Shown here in pieces: positions 35,549 to 45,940 of a stretch of 64,000 bases of DNA. Source of the DNA: Halicephalobus mephisto (Eukaryota; Nematoda; Chromadorea; Rhabditida; Panagrolaimidae); contig SWDT01000028.1 of NCBI GenBank assembly GCA_009193035.1, positions 124,001-188,000 on the forward strand, written 5' to 3'. Position 1 is the first letter of the stretch; every line of letters begins with the position of its first letter. The notes beneath the pieces were generated by a model. The model saw only the letters and a list, made by a program, of their open reading frames with translations, did not search any database and had not been told where the DNA came from. The position numbers and the translations under genes were made by a program.

Positions 35549-35856
35549 CTAATGACTAAAATGAGTAGATAACACTTGGATGATATTATTCGGCGGCAGA
35601 GGAACAACTTGAATCTTCAGTGCTTTGGTCAATTTGTCAATACATTGAAGGCAGAACAGTCTGTAAGGTTTGATGAAGTAAATAATAGTTGTGAACTCAG
35701 CAACAGCGTGGGTTGAAGTTACCATGAACATAAAGAGAGCGAATTTGGAAACCCATTTGACTTGGAACAGAGCCATCGAGAGAGCACTTGTGATCGGGAT
35801 TATCAATAAGCAAAAAAAAGCATTACTTGGATAAAAAGAGCTTTGAACAATGCTAC
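35549..35856 (-). pseudogene. Orphan last exon of an SRH-superfamily chemoreceptor, frameshifted
   Basis: From a TTTTTAG acceptor at 35857 the sequence aligns with exon 2 of the receptor at 39696-41186: same start (LFKALFIQVML against LFKTLCIQIML) and the same STHAVAEF...IIYF..PYR signature. A run of eight T (about 35813-35820) puts the exon one base out of frame, giving an early stop. The downstream frame is otherwise well preserved to its stop at 35549. No first exon is found upstream. A young pseudogene is likely; a sequencing error in the T-run would explain the shift but not the missing first exon. Confidence 0.75.
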
Positions 35857-36686
35857 CTAAAAAATGAAAATCATTTATGTAAAGATGTCTGAAAATAAGT
35901 CCACGCTTCAAACTGTTCTAGATCAATGAATGCTCCATAGACTTTCAAAACTCCGTTTATCTCGGTATCCACTAATTTTACTATTACTTCTGAAATCAAG
36001 AAACTAAATTTTGAAGTATGTACTCGAACTTTGAAGAATTTCTTTTTCCAAGTTTGTTTTTTTTATTTTAAACAACTTTATGTATAAAATCATTTTCCTA
36101 ATGCGACTTTATATTCTTCCACCAGAATATATTTCTAAATTCCTAGAAATATTACCTGTGACTACAACAATTAGGTGTGAAGTTGTTATTATTGCCATGT
36201 TTTTACTTCGATGTATTTTTATAGTTGAAGGTCTGCAAATTGTTCTACAATTCCTATCTCAAAGTATTTTTACGAATGTCTCTCAAGGTTCTTTTCTTTA
36301 CATTTCTTACTTACTGATGCAGTATCATAGGTGTGAGTAATCAAGTTTTTGGCATTCTGAACAAATTGAACTTTACAAAAATTTATTTACTTGGAATTAT
36401 GAATTGTAATTAACACAGCTGCAAAAGCGCAGTTTTGTGTCTGCACACGAAATTCAATATTACGATTGCCGAACCAAGTAATATGCATTTTGAAATCACA
36501 AATTTTTGTAATTTTTATTTACTGACAACTTTAACTATAATAAAAACAGTAAAACAATTTTTATATAATTGAAATTCAATTAAACGGCAATTTTATATCC
36601 CCCAATATTTAAGAGTATTGGGACACAAAATACACCAACATTAATATATTCAATCACCTTTAATAAGATATAAATTTAGAAATGCA
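35857..36686. other. Intergenic DNA with one hydrophobic reading frame
   Basis: A plus-strand frame at 36080-36340 is strongly hydrophobic (for example EVVIIAMFLLRCIFIVEG) and ends just before a GT, so it could be a receptor exon fragment. No partner exon is identifiable. Otherwise nothing is seen. Confidence 0.35.
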
Positions 36687-37724
36687 TTAGTTTACCATCT
36701 GCTGATTTATTATTTGCACCGTAGTTGCTGCTTGTTCTTGAAGTTTAATCTTTACAAATACAACTCTAGTCGCATAGTGCATAACAAACTTCCTATACGG
36801 TCGAATAATGAGAATCGTAAAGCAACTGTCGACAACAGGAAAACTCCAGAGGAACAAAAATGCCATATAATGAATAATTGCTGGTAAGTGAAATATCAGC
36901 GTTAATATAACGGTAGTAAAAGTAATTATCATTATGAAGATTATTGTAACGCATTGAATCAAAGTGCATTTAAACAACATGATGTGGACTGTTTTGATAT
37001 TGAGGGAGAATTTATGGAAAGAAGTTTTCAGCTGATGAATACACAGAATGAAGAATATGACAAAGAACAACATGAATACAATAATGATAGAAGTTATAAC
37101 ACCAAAAAGGGCCGGAGTAAATGAGCTTTTAATATTGAGGAAAAGAAGACTTGGTTGTTGAGATAATAATATCTCTCCATCAGTAATATTATTTCTAATG
37201 ATTTCTGTTGTTTCTTCTGCAGTGTAGAAGAATGTAGTATAGTAACCAAAGTAAACACCTACAGGGAGGTAGGATACAAAGAATATTATCAGAATAACAT
37301 AGTAAAATTCTGGGCGTTCGTATAGTTTCAGTTTTTTTGGAATAATGTTCCTCATAGCAAAGTATCTGTTGATTAACATCATGATCAATATCATAGTTAT
37401 TGCAAGGAAATCAACAATCATGAAGAGAAAGAAAATTCTAGATGTTTCTATGTTCATCGGACTGAGAAGACCTTTTGGATAAATTACCAGAATGGGACTA
37501 AGTCCGACTGGTTTATACAGCAACTGACTTAATTCAAATAAAAACTGCAATATCGTATAAAACAACAACAACTTCTTAAACGATTTCATCGATTTTGGGG
37601 TCTTGAAAAATACAATTATAATAACACAAAATGACACAATAATCCCAATACAACTAACAACCGTCATTGTCACTGAATATGCATTGATGATGGATTTGGG
37701 ATAAATGTCTTCCAAAGGAATCAT
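36687..37724 (-). CDS. SRH-superfamily (srh/sri-like) chemoreceptor, seven-transmembrane
   Basis: A single uninterrupted frame of 345 residues with seven hydrophobic segments. The first intracellular loop has the family signature KTPKSMKSFKK, then LLYKPVG...YPKGLL. Helix 3 ends in NRYFAM, and the last helix is followed by IIRPYRKF, the PYR motif of the SRH superfamily. A hydrophilic loop with an Asn-linked glycosylation site (NNIT) lies between helices 4 and 5. Such receptors are presumed to detect chemical cues in sensory neurons (known for the family). Single-exon structure is unusual against its two-exon neighbour and could reflect intron loss. Similarity with the 39696-41186 receptor is moderate, so they are not recent duplicates. 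Confidence 0.88.
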   Translation of the reverse strand: MIPLEDIYPKSIINAYSVTMTVVSCIGIIVSFCVIIIVFFKTPKSMKSFKKLLLFYTILQFLFELSQLLYKPVGLSPILVIYPKGLLSPMNIETSRIFFLFMIVDFLAITMILIMMLINRYFAMRNIIPKKLKLYERPEFYYVILIIFFVSYLPVGVYFGYYTTFFYTAEETTEIIRNNITDGEILLSQQPSLLFLNIKSSFTPALFGVITSIIIVFMLFFVIFFILCIHQLKTSFHKFSLNIKTVHIMLFKCTLIQCVTIIFIMIITFTTVILTLIFHLPAIIHYMAFLFLWSFPVVDSCFTILIIRPYRKFVMHYATRVVFVKIKLQEQAATTVQIINQQMVN

Positions 37725-39695
37725 GTCAGAATTAGCTCTCTTTCAATGAAATTTGCTTAAGCCAAATGTTAAAACATGGTTTTATGAAAATTTCTGAAAT
37801 GAGATATTAAAACTTTCCTTACGCAAGCGTTGAATACCTGAAATCCAAACTGAAAATAGGTTGTCATATATTTCTATTTGGATAATACACCTGTCGTGAT
37901 GCTTGGAAACACATAACTTTCTTATTTGCTTGATAAAGAATAATTTCGCCTTTTTATTCTAGACTTCTAGTGGCATAATGTAAGAAAACAATTAAAAAAA
38001 CAAAAGTAGACAATAATAATACGGTTAAAATTAACAAGAGGGATTTGAATAGAAATTTTTGGCTTTTTAAATACACGAATTTCGAACTCCAATGTCAAAA
38101 ATGGAAGCTTTTACTCCTGCTCTGATTATTTTTGAATATTTTTCTTTAGATAGATGATAAAGAATGTCTGCATGAATCTCTTCATTAATACTGATTACTT
38201 CAATACCGACTAATTTTGCTGGCTGAATAATACAGGAGAGCATGGAACTTGGATCTTTTTCCTCGACGAAGTAACATCCTGGAATTGTAATAACTGCTTT
38301 TTTATGGATTTTCTCTTCTTGGATTTATCTTGATATTCATTCGCTGCTTCTATTTGTTTTAGAAATACAGCCTTGATTTCTACGATAGAAAGTGCTTTTA
38401 AGCCTTTAGAGGTCATCGATCTTAAATATGGTTGACCGTCTGTTTTTACACTAACATCACAGGATCACAATGATTTGTTTGATTCGTTGATTAAATAATC
38501 GTCACGATAAAGGACTTTAAAGTAAAAAACAAGATGATCAAATTTGGTTGAGTATTTTCACTGCTGATTTGCCAATAATCGGTTTGTCCTTATCAGCAAA
38601 TACTACAGATTCCGCTTAGAGGTCTTCAGAAAATGAAATATCAAAATCAATTACGTGGATTTGTCTGTTTCTAAAACCAACCAGAGCAGATCTAGTTGAT
38701 TCCTACAATATCTGTTTTTGATTCATATTCTTGGATTAATTTCGAAATATGAATAATACCCTAATATTAAATAACGAGCTTTTTATGACTTGATTGTTCA
38801 TTACTATGCTCAATTGTAACCAAAACAAAAACCTCCAGATCACAAATTAGATACCTTACAAAAATCCATGAGTAATTTCCTGGCAATCGTATTTTTTCTC
38901 TAATGATGTTAATTCCTTTAAACTTACACTTACTAACTTTAACACTGTTCAATGACTTAACATTTGTTTGATTATTTGCAAAGTGAACATGGATTTGGGT
39001 CGTCTTAAAACGAAATATTTTTTCAACATATTTTAAATCAGTACATTTTTCGAATCTAAAGTATCTTTTATCTTGTTCTTTTCATGTCATTCTTTCTTTA
39101 GCATCTTTAGTACATTTATATAAAATAATGTTTTTTGCTTCAACTAGTAAAATCAAATCCTCAATAGAATATACCACTTTTAAGTGGAAATAATAGCCAA
39201 AATTGAGTTTCTCCTCTGTAGTCAGATAGATTATCACATTTTTTAAAAGTATTTTTTAAATTTTCGGTCGATTTCCTGTTGAATTAGAGTCATTTACAAC
39301 GATAATGATTCCAATATTGTTTCTGTGCTTTAACCAACTCATTAATGATATGATAGATGGATTTATTAGATAGCGAATACTTGGAATCCTTTTTCGTCTT
39401 GAAATCGTAAGTTTTAATTTTGAATTCATTAAAATCGTGAATAGTACTATAAATAATAGGTGATTTTTTAAACCAAAGACGATAAATATCTATTTTTCTA
39501 CCTAATGTTGGTAAAAAATCTATTTATCACCAAATTTTTAATCTTTTGACTTGATATTTCAATTTTTTATTCCTCTTCTTTATGATTCAATTATTTCTCT
39601 CTATAATCCTTTCTGTCTGAAGTTCAAGGAAGAAAACAAAATTTTCTTCAGATATTTTTAAGTTTATGTCAATATTAAAATCTCAACAAAAATTA
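37725..39695. other. Gene-free stretch with Hsp70-like debris
   Basis: Apart from the Hsp70-like pseudogene at 38068-38680 there are further degraded minus-strand frames to about 39500, for example a piece reading REKIRLPGNYSWIFVRYL at 38767-38952. The whole block has coding-like composition but many stops. No intact gene. Confidence 0.45.
38068..38680 (-). pseudogene. Degenerate Hsp70-family ATPase-domain pseudogene
   Basis: In the minus strand, pieces in successive frames match the Hsp70 nucleotide-binding domain in order: a VIDFDIS start (compare the GIDLGTTYS loop), SVVFADKDKPIIGKSA (compare SVVAFTD..RLIG..A), DGQPYL, EIKAVFLKQIEAANEY, KAVITIPGCYF (compare AVITVPAYF), LVGIEVISINEEI (compare AGL.V.RIINEP), and SIFDIG (compare IFDLGGGT). 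Key residues are lost (no GGGT, no EPT), and there are stops and shifts throughout. This is a divergent, dead Hsp70-like gene. Confidence 0.68.
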
Positions 39696-41186
39696 TTAAG
39701 AAGTGAAAACTATGGATGATATTTGAACGGTACCGCCCCATGAGACAGAGCTTTTAATCCCTAGTGGTTGGATTACTTTGTTAATACATTGAATAAAGAA
39801 TACTCTATAAGGTCTGACGAAGTAAATAATAGTTGCAAACTCAGCAACAGCGTGGGTCGAAGTGATCATGAACGCAAAGAAGGCGAATGTGGAGATCCAC
39901 TTGATGTTGAATAGGGTTAGGGAGAGACAACTTGTGATAGGGATTAACAACAAGCAGACGGCAAGCATTATTTGAATACACAGGGTTTTGAACAACGTTA
40001 TCTAAAAAATGAGTCATCGGTATGCAATATCCGGAAAATTTTTATTTGCAATTGTTTTAGGTTAATGTATACTGTGAGTTTTCAAAACCACCTGCTTCAT
40101 TATCTATCAACTCTGTCATTTTACGTATTACAAAAGAAGACAAATTTCAAATTGTAGAATTAAACTTTGGGGAATTTCTTGTTCAAGTCTGGTTATTAAT
40201 CATCAATATTTTTGAAACCACCTGCACCAGTTTCCGTGAACAAATGTTCCTTCTTAGTTTCTGGTAAATTTGCTACTTGATGTTAAAATCTTTTTAAATA
40301 ATAAGCACAAAACAAAACAAGCTATACTTAATAGAAGAGAAAATAGTTAACTTTTTGCAATACTCGCTAGATTGGAACGATTTGAAACTGCACATTTTTC
40401 TTGAGATATTTCGTAAATGCAACCCACCTGCATGCGGTATGTACCGATACTAAGTAACTGCTTGTTCTTTTTCAAAAGCCTCAAAAAATTGAAATACAGA
40501 AGAATAATGCTGATTATAATCCCAATTAACACGGCAACTAGGATTATCATAAATATAATTGAATCCCCTCCATTTAGTTCTGGAGCATATCCGAAAATAT
40601 TCGGGTACTTGTCAAAAAAGAACTTCATGTATTCCGCTTGTGAAATAATTATATCTTTCAATTGATTATTGTCCGGTCTATATATCCAGAGGGGAAAACA
40701 AAGACCACACTGTAATAAGATAAATATCACAATATAATGACCTATTCTGAGAGGTAGATATGAGTACAACTTATACCAATCTGAGAAAGGCGCAACCTGG
40801 GAGTATCTGTGGACAGCAGAGATGTAAATAGAGAACCCCATCCCCACTGAAAAAAACGTGACTCCAATAAGAGGAAGAAGAGAGTATTCTTTCGGGATGT
40901 TTGGATACCATCCAGCACTGTATCCGAGGTAGAAAGGCCACAATGGGACTGGCTTCCAACTCCCTAAATACAAATCGAATAAGAAACTCCAAGTCAACTG
41001 GTGGATCAAATAAACTTGGTATTCTTTCATTTCTTTCGGAGTTTTCTTCAAAATTACGTACAACATAAAAATGAAAAACATTGTGGTTACACAAAGAGAG
41101 ACGTCCCAGTAGATGGAATAAAACTGTACGAGATTTGGATGATAGAGATCATCGATGGTTAAGGCAGAGTAATTGATAGAAAACAT
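39696..41186 (-). CDS. SRH-superfamily (srh/sri-like) chemoreceptor
   Basis: Two exons, 41186..40428 and 40002 or 40001..39696, give about 354 residues. The acceptor is TTTTTTAG just upstream of the codon for Ile in ITLFKTL. Family signatures: KKTPKEMKEYQ in the first loop, GSWKPVPLWPFYLGYSAG at helix 2, AVHRYSQV after helix 3, and VRPYRVFFIQC after helix 7. Seven membrane segments are present. The last exon is closely related to the orphan exon at 35549-35856. Presumed chemosensory receptor. The intron is about 425 bases. Confidence 0.88.
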
Positions 41187-41789
41187 TAGTGTTAATGTAT
41201 ACTTTTACAAATATACTGTTTATGAAGGTGAAACGTAACGGCTATAGCAGGTGGAAAATTTATTATTATAATTATTAAATGCAGGAAAAAAGGTAAGGCA
41301 GAAAAGAAGTTAGACGTAAGAAATGGAATTTAGAAATAGTTGATTTTGCAAAACAAAGTTTAATTTTTGAAAGATTTTTGGGTCTTGATGAGGAATTTAC
41401 CATAAATAGTCCAGTATCTGCAAAAGTGTAGTTAAATATTTTTTACGTCAGGAATCCTTCGTGTTGTTTTTAAAATTCGGAAATCAAATAGTTTCTGAGC
41501 TTTGGAGAAATTTAAGGAACCAATTGTTCAGAATTTTCCCTATCTTCTCGATATAAACTGAAAAGTTCTTTTACTTGAAATTATGGATAATTTTGTAATT
41601 ACGAACATGGGTAGTTGTGTAGTTGGAAAGAAGGATGATTTTATTGTTAGGAATAAGAATAAGTCTTTACTGCAGAAAATACACCAAAATTCAGTGATGG
41701 AAATAACACGAGAAGTTCATATTTTCTGTAAATTTCCATAAATATGATATAAAAATTGCCTTCTTGACTAAAAGAAGCTGTTGAATTCT
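41187..41789. other. Intergenic DNA
   Basis: Upstream of the receptor. AT-rich, no gene or repeat seen. Confidence 0.4.
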
Positions 41790-42443
41790 CTTTATTCAAA
41801 AAGTGATCCAGAAGAAATTCTCTAATGCCAAAATTGTAATCGATGGGCAGTTGGAGATTATCACAGCCACAGGGGCTGCTGTTCATGCTCTTCAGGTCCT
41901 CAGTGGAGAAGTCGAACCTTATGTTAAACTTATTCAAGAAGAAAGCGGTGAATCCGGTCCCGATAACGAAGAATCAAAACAGAAACTAGAAGAGTTAAAC
42001 AATGGTGCAAACGATGCTCCTCACTTAGAAAAAACAATAGATAATGAATACCGATATGATAAGGAATTTTGGAGTTCATCATTTGATGGGAAAACGATGA
42101 TTTTATTGATGATTTCAGTTGTAACAGAGGAATTATGATTAATCAAATCAATATTATTCATCAATCAGAAATCAAAGCTGAAGAACAGGAAATTAATAGC
42201 CATGGTGATACTTCACAATCATATTCAGACAACAAATCCAATACTCAGACGTTTGAAAAGAAAAATAATGATTTCAGTGATTGCTTGAGCTTAAACAAAG
42301 AAACTACATTTGAATATAGTCAAATCATAGCCTTTTCTGGAGCAAATGTCAGTGATTCCAAGGGAAATCAATGCCATCATAAAGTTCTTCTAGAATCACC
42401 TGTAAAAGTACCTATTGAAGAGGAATTTTCATTGCCTGAATGA
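41790..42443 (+). pseudogene. Hsp70-like fragment followed by an acidic reading frame
   Basis: Near 41800-41920 the translation contains IVIDGQLEIITATGAAVHAL followed by QVLSGEVEPY, resembling the end of an Hsp70 ATPase domain (the GAAVQA..LSG block). The frame runs to a TGA at 42138, and a second frame starts at an overlapping ATGA (42135) and runs to 42443 with acidic, Ser/Asn-rich sequence. No start or splice sites connect it to an upstream ATPase domain. It is probably debris of the same divergent Hsp70-like gene seen on the opposite strand at 38068-38680. It could alternatively be the last exon of an unseen gene. Confidence 0.45.
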
Positions 42444-43189
42444 AAGAATTTACATAAAACAAAGCAATAAAGTGATGTTTTTCTCTAACTTCTATTCTCG
42501 GAAATACTGAACAATTATTAAACGTAGTAATCCTTCTTATCGCTGATTAGTATCGGTCTCTTCATTGCCCTCAAACTTGGGTAATTAAACCAAAAGTGAT
42601 AATTATAACAATCGCGATAAAGCAAGATATAATACATCATACATCACGATTAAAGCATTACATAATTACGATAAACACAAAACGCAAATCAGGTACATTA
42701 ATAGTGAAGTGTAGAGATCCGCTTATCTCTGTTGCATTGATGATTCATCTGCCGTTCTCCACTACTGCCATCTTCGACTGAGTCGATGGTCATAAATAAA
42801 ATTTTTCATAAATTCAAACTATAATACCAGCATATTTAGACCCAAAGTATATTTTAGATTTACCGCAACCTATTTTTGTTTTTTTGGAAAAAAATAAAAG
42901 TAAAACTTTATTAAAGTTATTTATTGAAAATTATGGGTATGATTACCTTACAAATTAATACAGTAATAGTACATATATATATCTACATTGATGACAAAAG
43001 AATTCAACTTTACCGATCATGTTTTAAAGTTTCTTGCACAATGAATTCGACGGTTTTACCGTAATACCCTTTGCAATCGAGTCGTAAGTAATGACAGTAC
43101 GATATGTGTTTGTTCGGATAATTCAGTGCAGCAATCTTTTTTTTGGATTCTATGTTTTGGAATTCTTTTTACTCTGTGATGAACAGGAT
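42444..43189. other. Intergenic DNA with dispersed repeat copy 2
   Basis: Holds the second copy of the TCAAACTTGGGTAATTAAACC repeat at 42568-42780 and AT-rich DNA. No gene found. Confidence 0.45.
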
Positions 43190-43667
43190 TTATCTCAGAT
43201 CCAAAGACACAAATCGACGTTTTCTTTTTGAATTTGATTTCTTGTTATTGTCAAGTTCTGCTTTTTTTATTCTTTGAAGCAATCTTTTCAGATAATCCAC
43301 TTGGAACTGCGATCTGAGCTTAATTCCGAATTCCTTCTCAAACAGTTTTGGATCTTCCTCTAGAAGCTTCAGAAGGTGGTCATAATCGTACTTAGAACCA
43401 TGGTGAGTATCATTATTAACAGATCGAGATCTTCTGGCCTTGTTGAGAAGTTTTTCATTTTCGACAGTAGATAAGTCAGCAACTTCTTTGTTTAGTGGAA
43501 CATATCCTATGTCATCTCCACAATCTCGAGAAGTTTCAGAGTCCTAAAAAAGTCAAGATTAAAATACTATTGACAAATTAACAACTTACAGAATTACAAG
43601 GAGAGTCGTCTTCGAAACTGAAACAAACAAGTCCTATGAAGACAATCAAGCAGAAAAATATTTTCAT
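43190..43667 (-). CDS. Small secreted protein with dibasic/furin sites, possible propeptide
   Basis: Exons 43667..43590 and 43543..43190 join in phase to 143 residues. The start is the ATG at 43667, followed by a clear signal peptide (MKIFFCLIVFIGLVCF). Two cysteines follow (C24 and C33). A furin-type site KARRSR lies near residue 66, then a hydrophilic, helical segment rich in Leu, Lys and Glu (HLLKLLEEDPKLFEKEF), and a very basic tail (SKRKRRFVSLDLR). This is the layout of a processed secreted precursor. No known neuropeptide repeat or C-terminal amidation Gly is present, and I do not recognise the family. Upstream AT-rich DNA separates it from the lectin gene. Confidence 0.72.
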
Positions 43668-44556
43668 TTTTTCCAGATCTATGATAATTTGTGTCTCGAA
43701 CTATTCTCTTTTTATATTTTTTGTCTCGAAATCACATGAATGTTTTTTAAATTTAGTTTGAAGAAAATAAAAGATATCTGACCACGGATATTTGTTTCTT
43801 TTGTTTTTTGTTCTCGTCTCCATATAACAGGACTTGGACTATTTATTAGATAAAAATCAAAAAGAATGGTAAAAATCACATGTTTTAAGGAAAGGCTGAT
43901 GTTGATATTGGAGAGATATCCTGTTAGTCAACTATCAAGATCTCGAAATTACGGTAAAAGGAATCTGAAATAAACAGGATAAGTATTAATTTAAAACTAG
44001 TTGTAACTATACTTTAAAATGATATATGAACAAGTTTGATCTTCTGAAAGAAAGTTTCAGATGATTTCTGAGATTTATCAAGATCGACATAGACAGCACT
44101 ACGGTAGTTTAACTTAGGTTTGAATCAAGTATTTCTGACACCCGATAACGGAGTACACTTTAACTGAAATATCTTTATAAAGTAAATTACACACCATTTT
44201 GAAGTTCTTGGATTTATTTTTCAAGGATAATGATGACAATAAAATTTCATAAAATTACTCGAAACAAAGTTCATTGTCCCTACATGAAGCATCATTAATC
44301 AGAAAACAAATCTATAAAATATTTCATAACTTTCATTTTCCTATCGTATATACTGTATACTACCGCACCTTTATTTCGATAAAAGTTGAGAAAAACATGA
44401 TATTTCATCACTTAAATCACGCATCACAGTCCTCTTGACCTGTTAATGTCTCTTTGATCTTTTCTAAGGTGTGTCTTTGTATCATTTATCGATAAAATTT
44501 ATCTATTTTTCTCCATAAAAGTTCTCAAAAATTCCGGAATAACTTCAAACAGGAAA
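43668..44556. other. Divergent intergenic region between the secreted protein and the lectin gene
   Basis: No gene or repeat recognised. TTTTTATATTTTTTG at about 43709-43723 is a possible TATA-like element for the minus gene. Confidence 0.4.
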
Positions 44557-45139
44557 ATGTTCTTCAAATTTATTTCCACTGTAATCTTTTTCACTACTTT
44601 CATCACTGGTTCTCCTGTTGACCAAAGTGCCGTGACTCCAACGTCTGCAGGAAACTGTCCCTCAGGCACTTTTGCAGCTTATGGTACAACTCAATGTTTC
44701 CAAATTTTCAATGACTCTAAATACTTCATGGATGCCGAAATACACTGTACCGGCCTCGGAGGGCACTTAGCTTCCATCCACAACGGTTTCGACAACATGT
44801 TAATCGCAGGTAAATTTGTTTTTGAATTTAATCTTGATTCAACACTGAAATCCCCTATAGGTATGGCCAGAAATATGCTCAGCAGCAACAGTAGTCTCTT
44901 CACCGGAGGAAACAACCTACGAAGTCAAAACAATTGGGAATGGATAGATCAACAACCCATGGATTACACCGATTTCGATTGTAAGTAGAAATTTAAAAAT
45001 ATTCTAAAAATCCAATTTAGTTCCTCTGGATGATGATCCTTACAAAAACTGCATCCAACTCTTCACAATCCACGGAAAATGGCAAACTGCAGATTGCTAC
45101 ACCCCAGCACCTTTCATCTGCGAAGTACCCCGTGTTTAA
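44557..45139 (+). CDS. Secreted C-type lectin-like protein
   Basis: Exons 44557..44809, 44861..44980 and 45021..45139 give 163 residues. A signal peptide spans residues 1-18. One C-type lectin-like domain occupies residues 33-161: CPSGTFAAYGTTQCFQIF opens it, followed by AEIHCTGLGGHLASIHNGFDN (alpha helix and the GGHLASI core), NNWEWIDQQPMDYTDF, and the closing NCIQLF...WQTADCYTPAPFICE. The conserved cysteines are present. The Ca2+/sugar motifs (EPN or QPD, WND) are not: QPM stands in place of QPD, so carbohydrate binding is doubtful. Nematode lectin-like proteins often respond to microbes (family knowledge). It converges with emc-4, with only 56 bases between stop codons. Confidence 0.9.
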
Positions 45140-45195
45140 AAATTCTTACTAAAACCCTTTATCGCAAAGTAACCAATAATTAATTTCGGATATAA

Positions 45196-45779
45196 TCAAA
45201 TAAACGAGTCACCAGAAAGTGAGTACTGTAATCGTTCTGGAGGAAGAGCAAAATCGAGCCAATCAGAAGCATGATTCGGAAGGAGACCCATACTATGACA
45301 CTTGTAAGCAGCCAAAACGATCGCTCCCATGTTACCCAGGATAAAGATTAGTTTATGTCCAATTAAAGACCCATTATGTTCTGCCTAAAATTAATCCTAA
45401 TTAAAATAATCCTCAAAAAACTAACCTCAATAGGTTTAAAAACAGCTCCAACACCCATCAACGCTTTGATAGGTCTCCAAACCATCATAGCAACCATCAT
45501 AATAGGAAATATCGATATCGTATTACCCGCCATGTACATCATAAACATGTTCATCGGAAGAGATTTCACAGGTTGAAGGGCCATATCCCAAGCTCTTTTA
45601 CTAAGTAAATGTTGTTGTTGTTGATCGTTTTTATTCGTTCCTTCAGATTGCTGAGGGTTAATCGTAAGTCCAGGTTGGAATCCAGGAGGATTAAGACCTT
45701 GTTCAACTTGTCTAGAGGCAATCTTAGATCCGCCAGTTGTCAGGTCGATTCTCCACTTGTTCATCAAGTTCGATGACAT
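45196..45779 (-). CDS. emc-4: ER membrane protein complex subunit 4
   Basis: Exons 45779..45426 and 45384..45196 encode 180 residues, close to human EMC4 (183). The central block KRAWDMALQPVKSLPMNMF followed by MMYMAGNTISIFP and VWRPIKALM is nearly identical to the animal family; the C-terminus has YKCHSMGLLPNHASDWL. Two or three membrane segments lie in the middle. EMC inserts tail-anchored and some polytopic proteins into the ER membrane (known). The start is supported by its position just after a TTTTCAG sequence, a likely trans-splice acceptor. It lies 161 bases downstream of the lcmt-1 stop on the same strand and is probably the last gene of an operon. Confidence 0.95.
45199..45204 (+). 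terminator. Poly(A) signal of the lectin-like gene inside the opposing emc-4 coding end
   Basis: AATAAA on the plus strand, 60 bases after the lectin-like stop, lies within the last codons of emc-4 on the other strand, so the two mRNAs probably overlap at their 3' ends. Confidence 0.55.
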
Positions 45780-45940
45780 CTTAAAAAACTGAAAATTTTT
45801 AAAATTTAAAATTAAAGTAATTACTGGTTTCAAACCAGTTGAAATTCTCCTAATCTACATGACGATTTCATAACACTCGGAAAAAAAATAAATATCAATT
45901 CTAGTTATTTACAAGATCAAACAAGTTACAAAATACTTCG

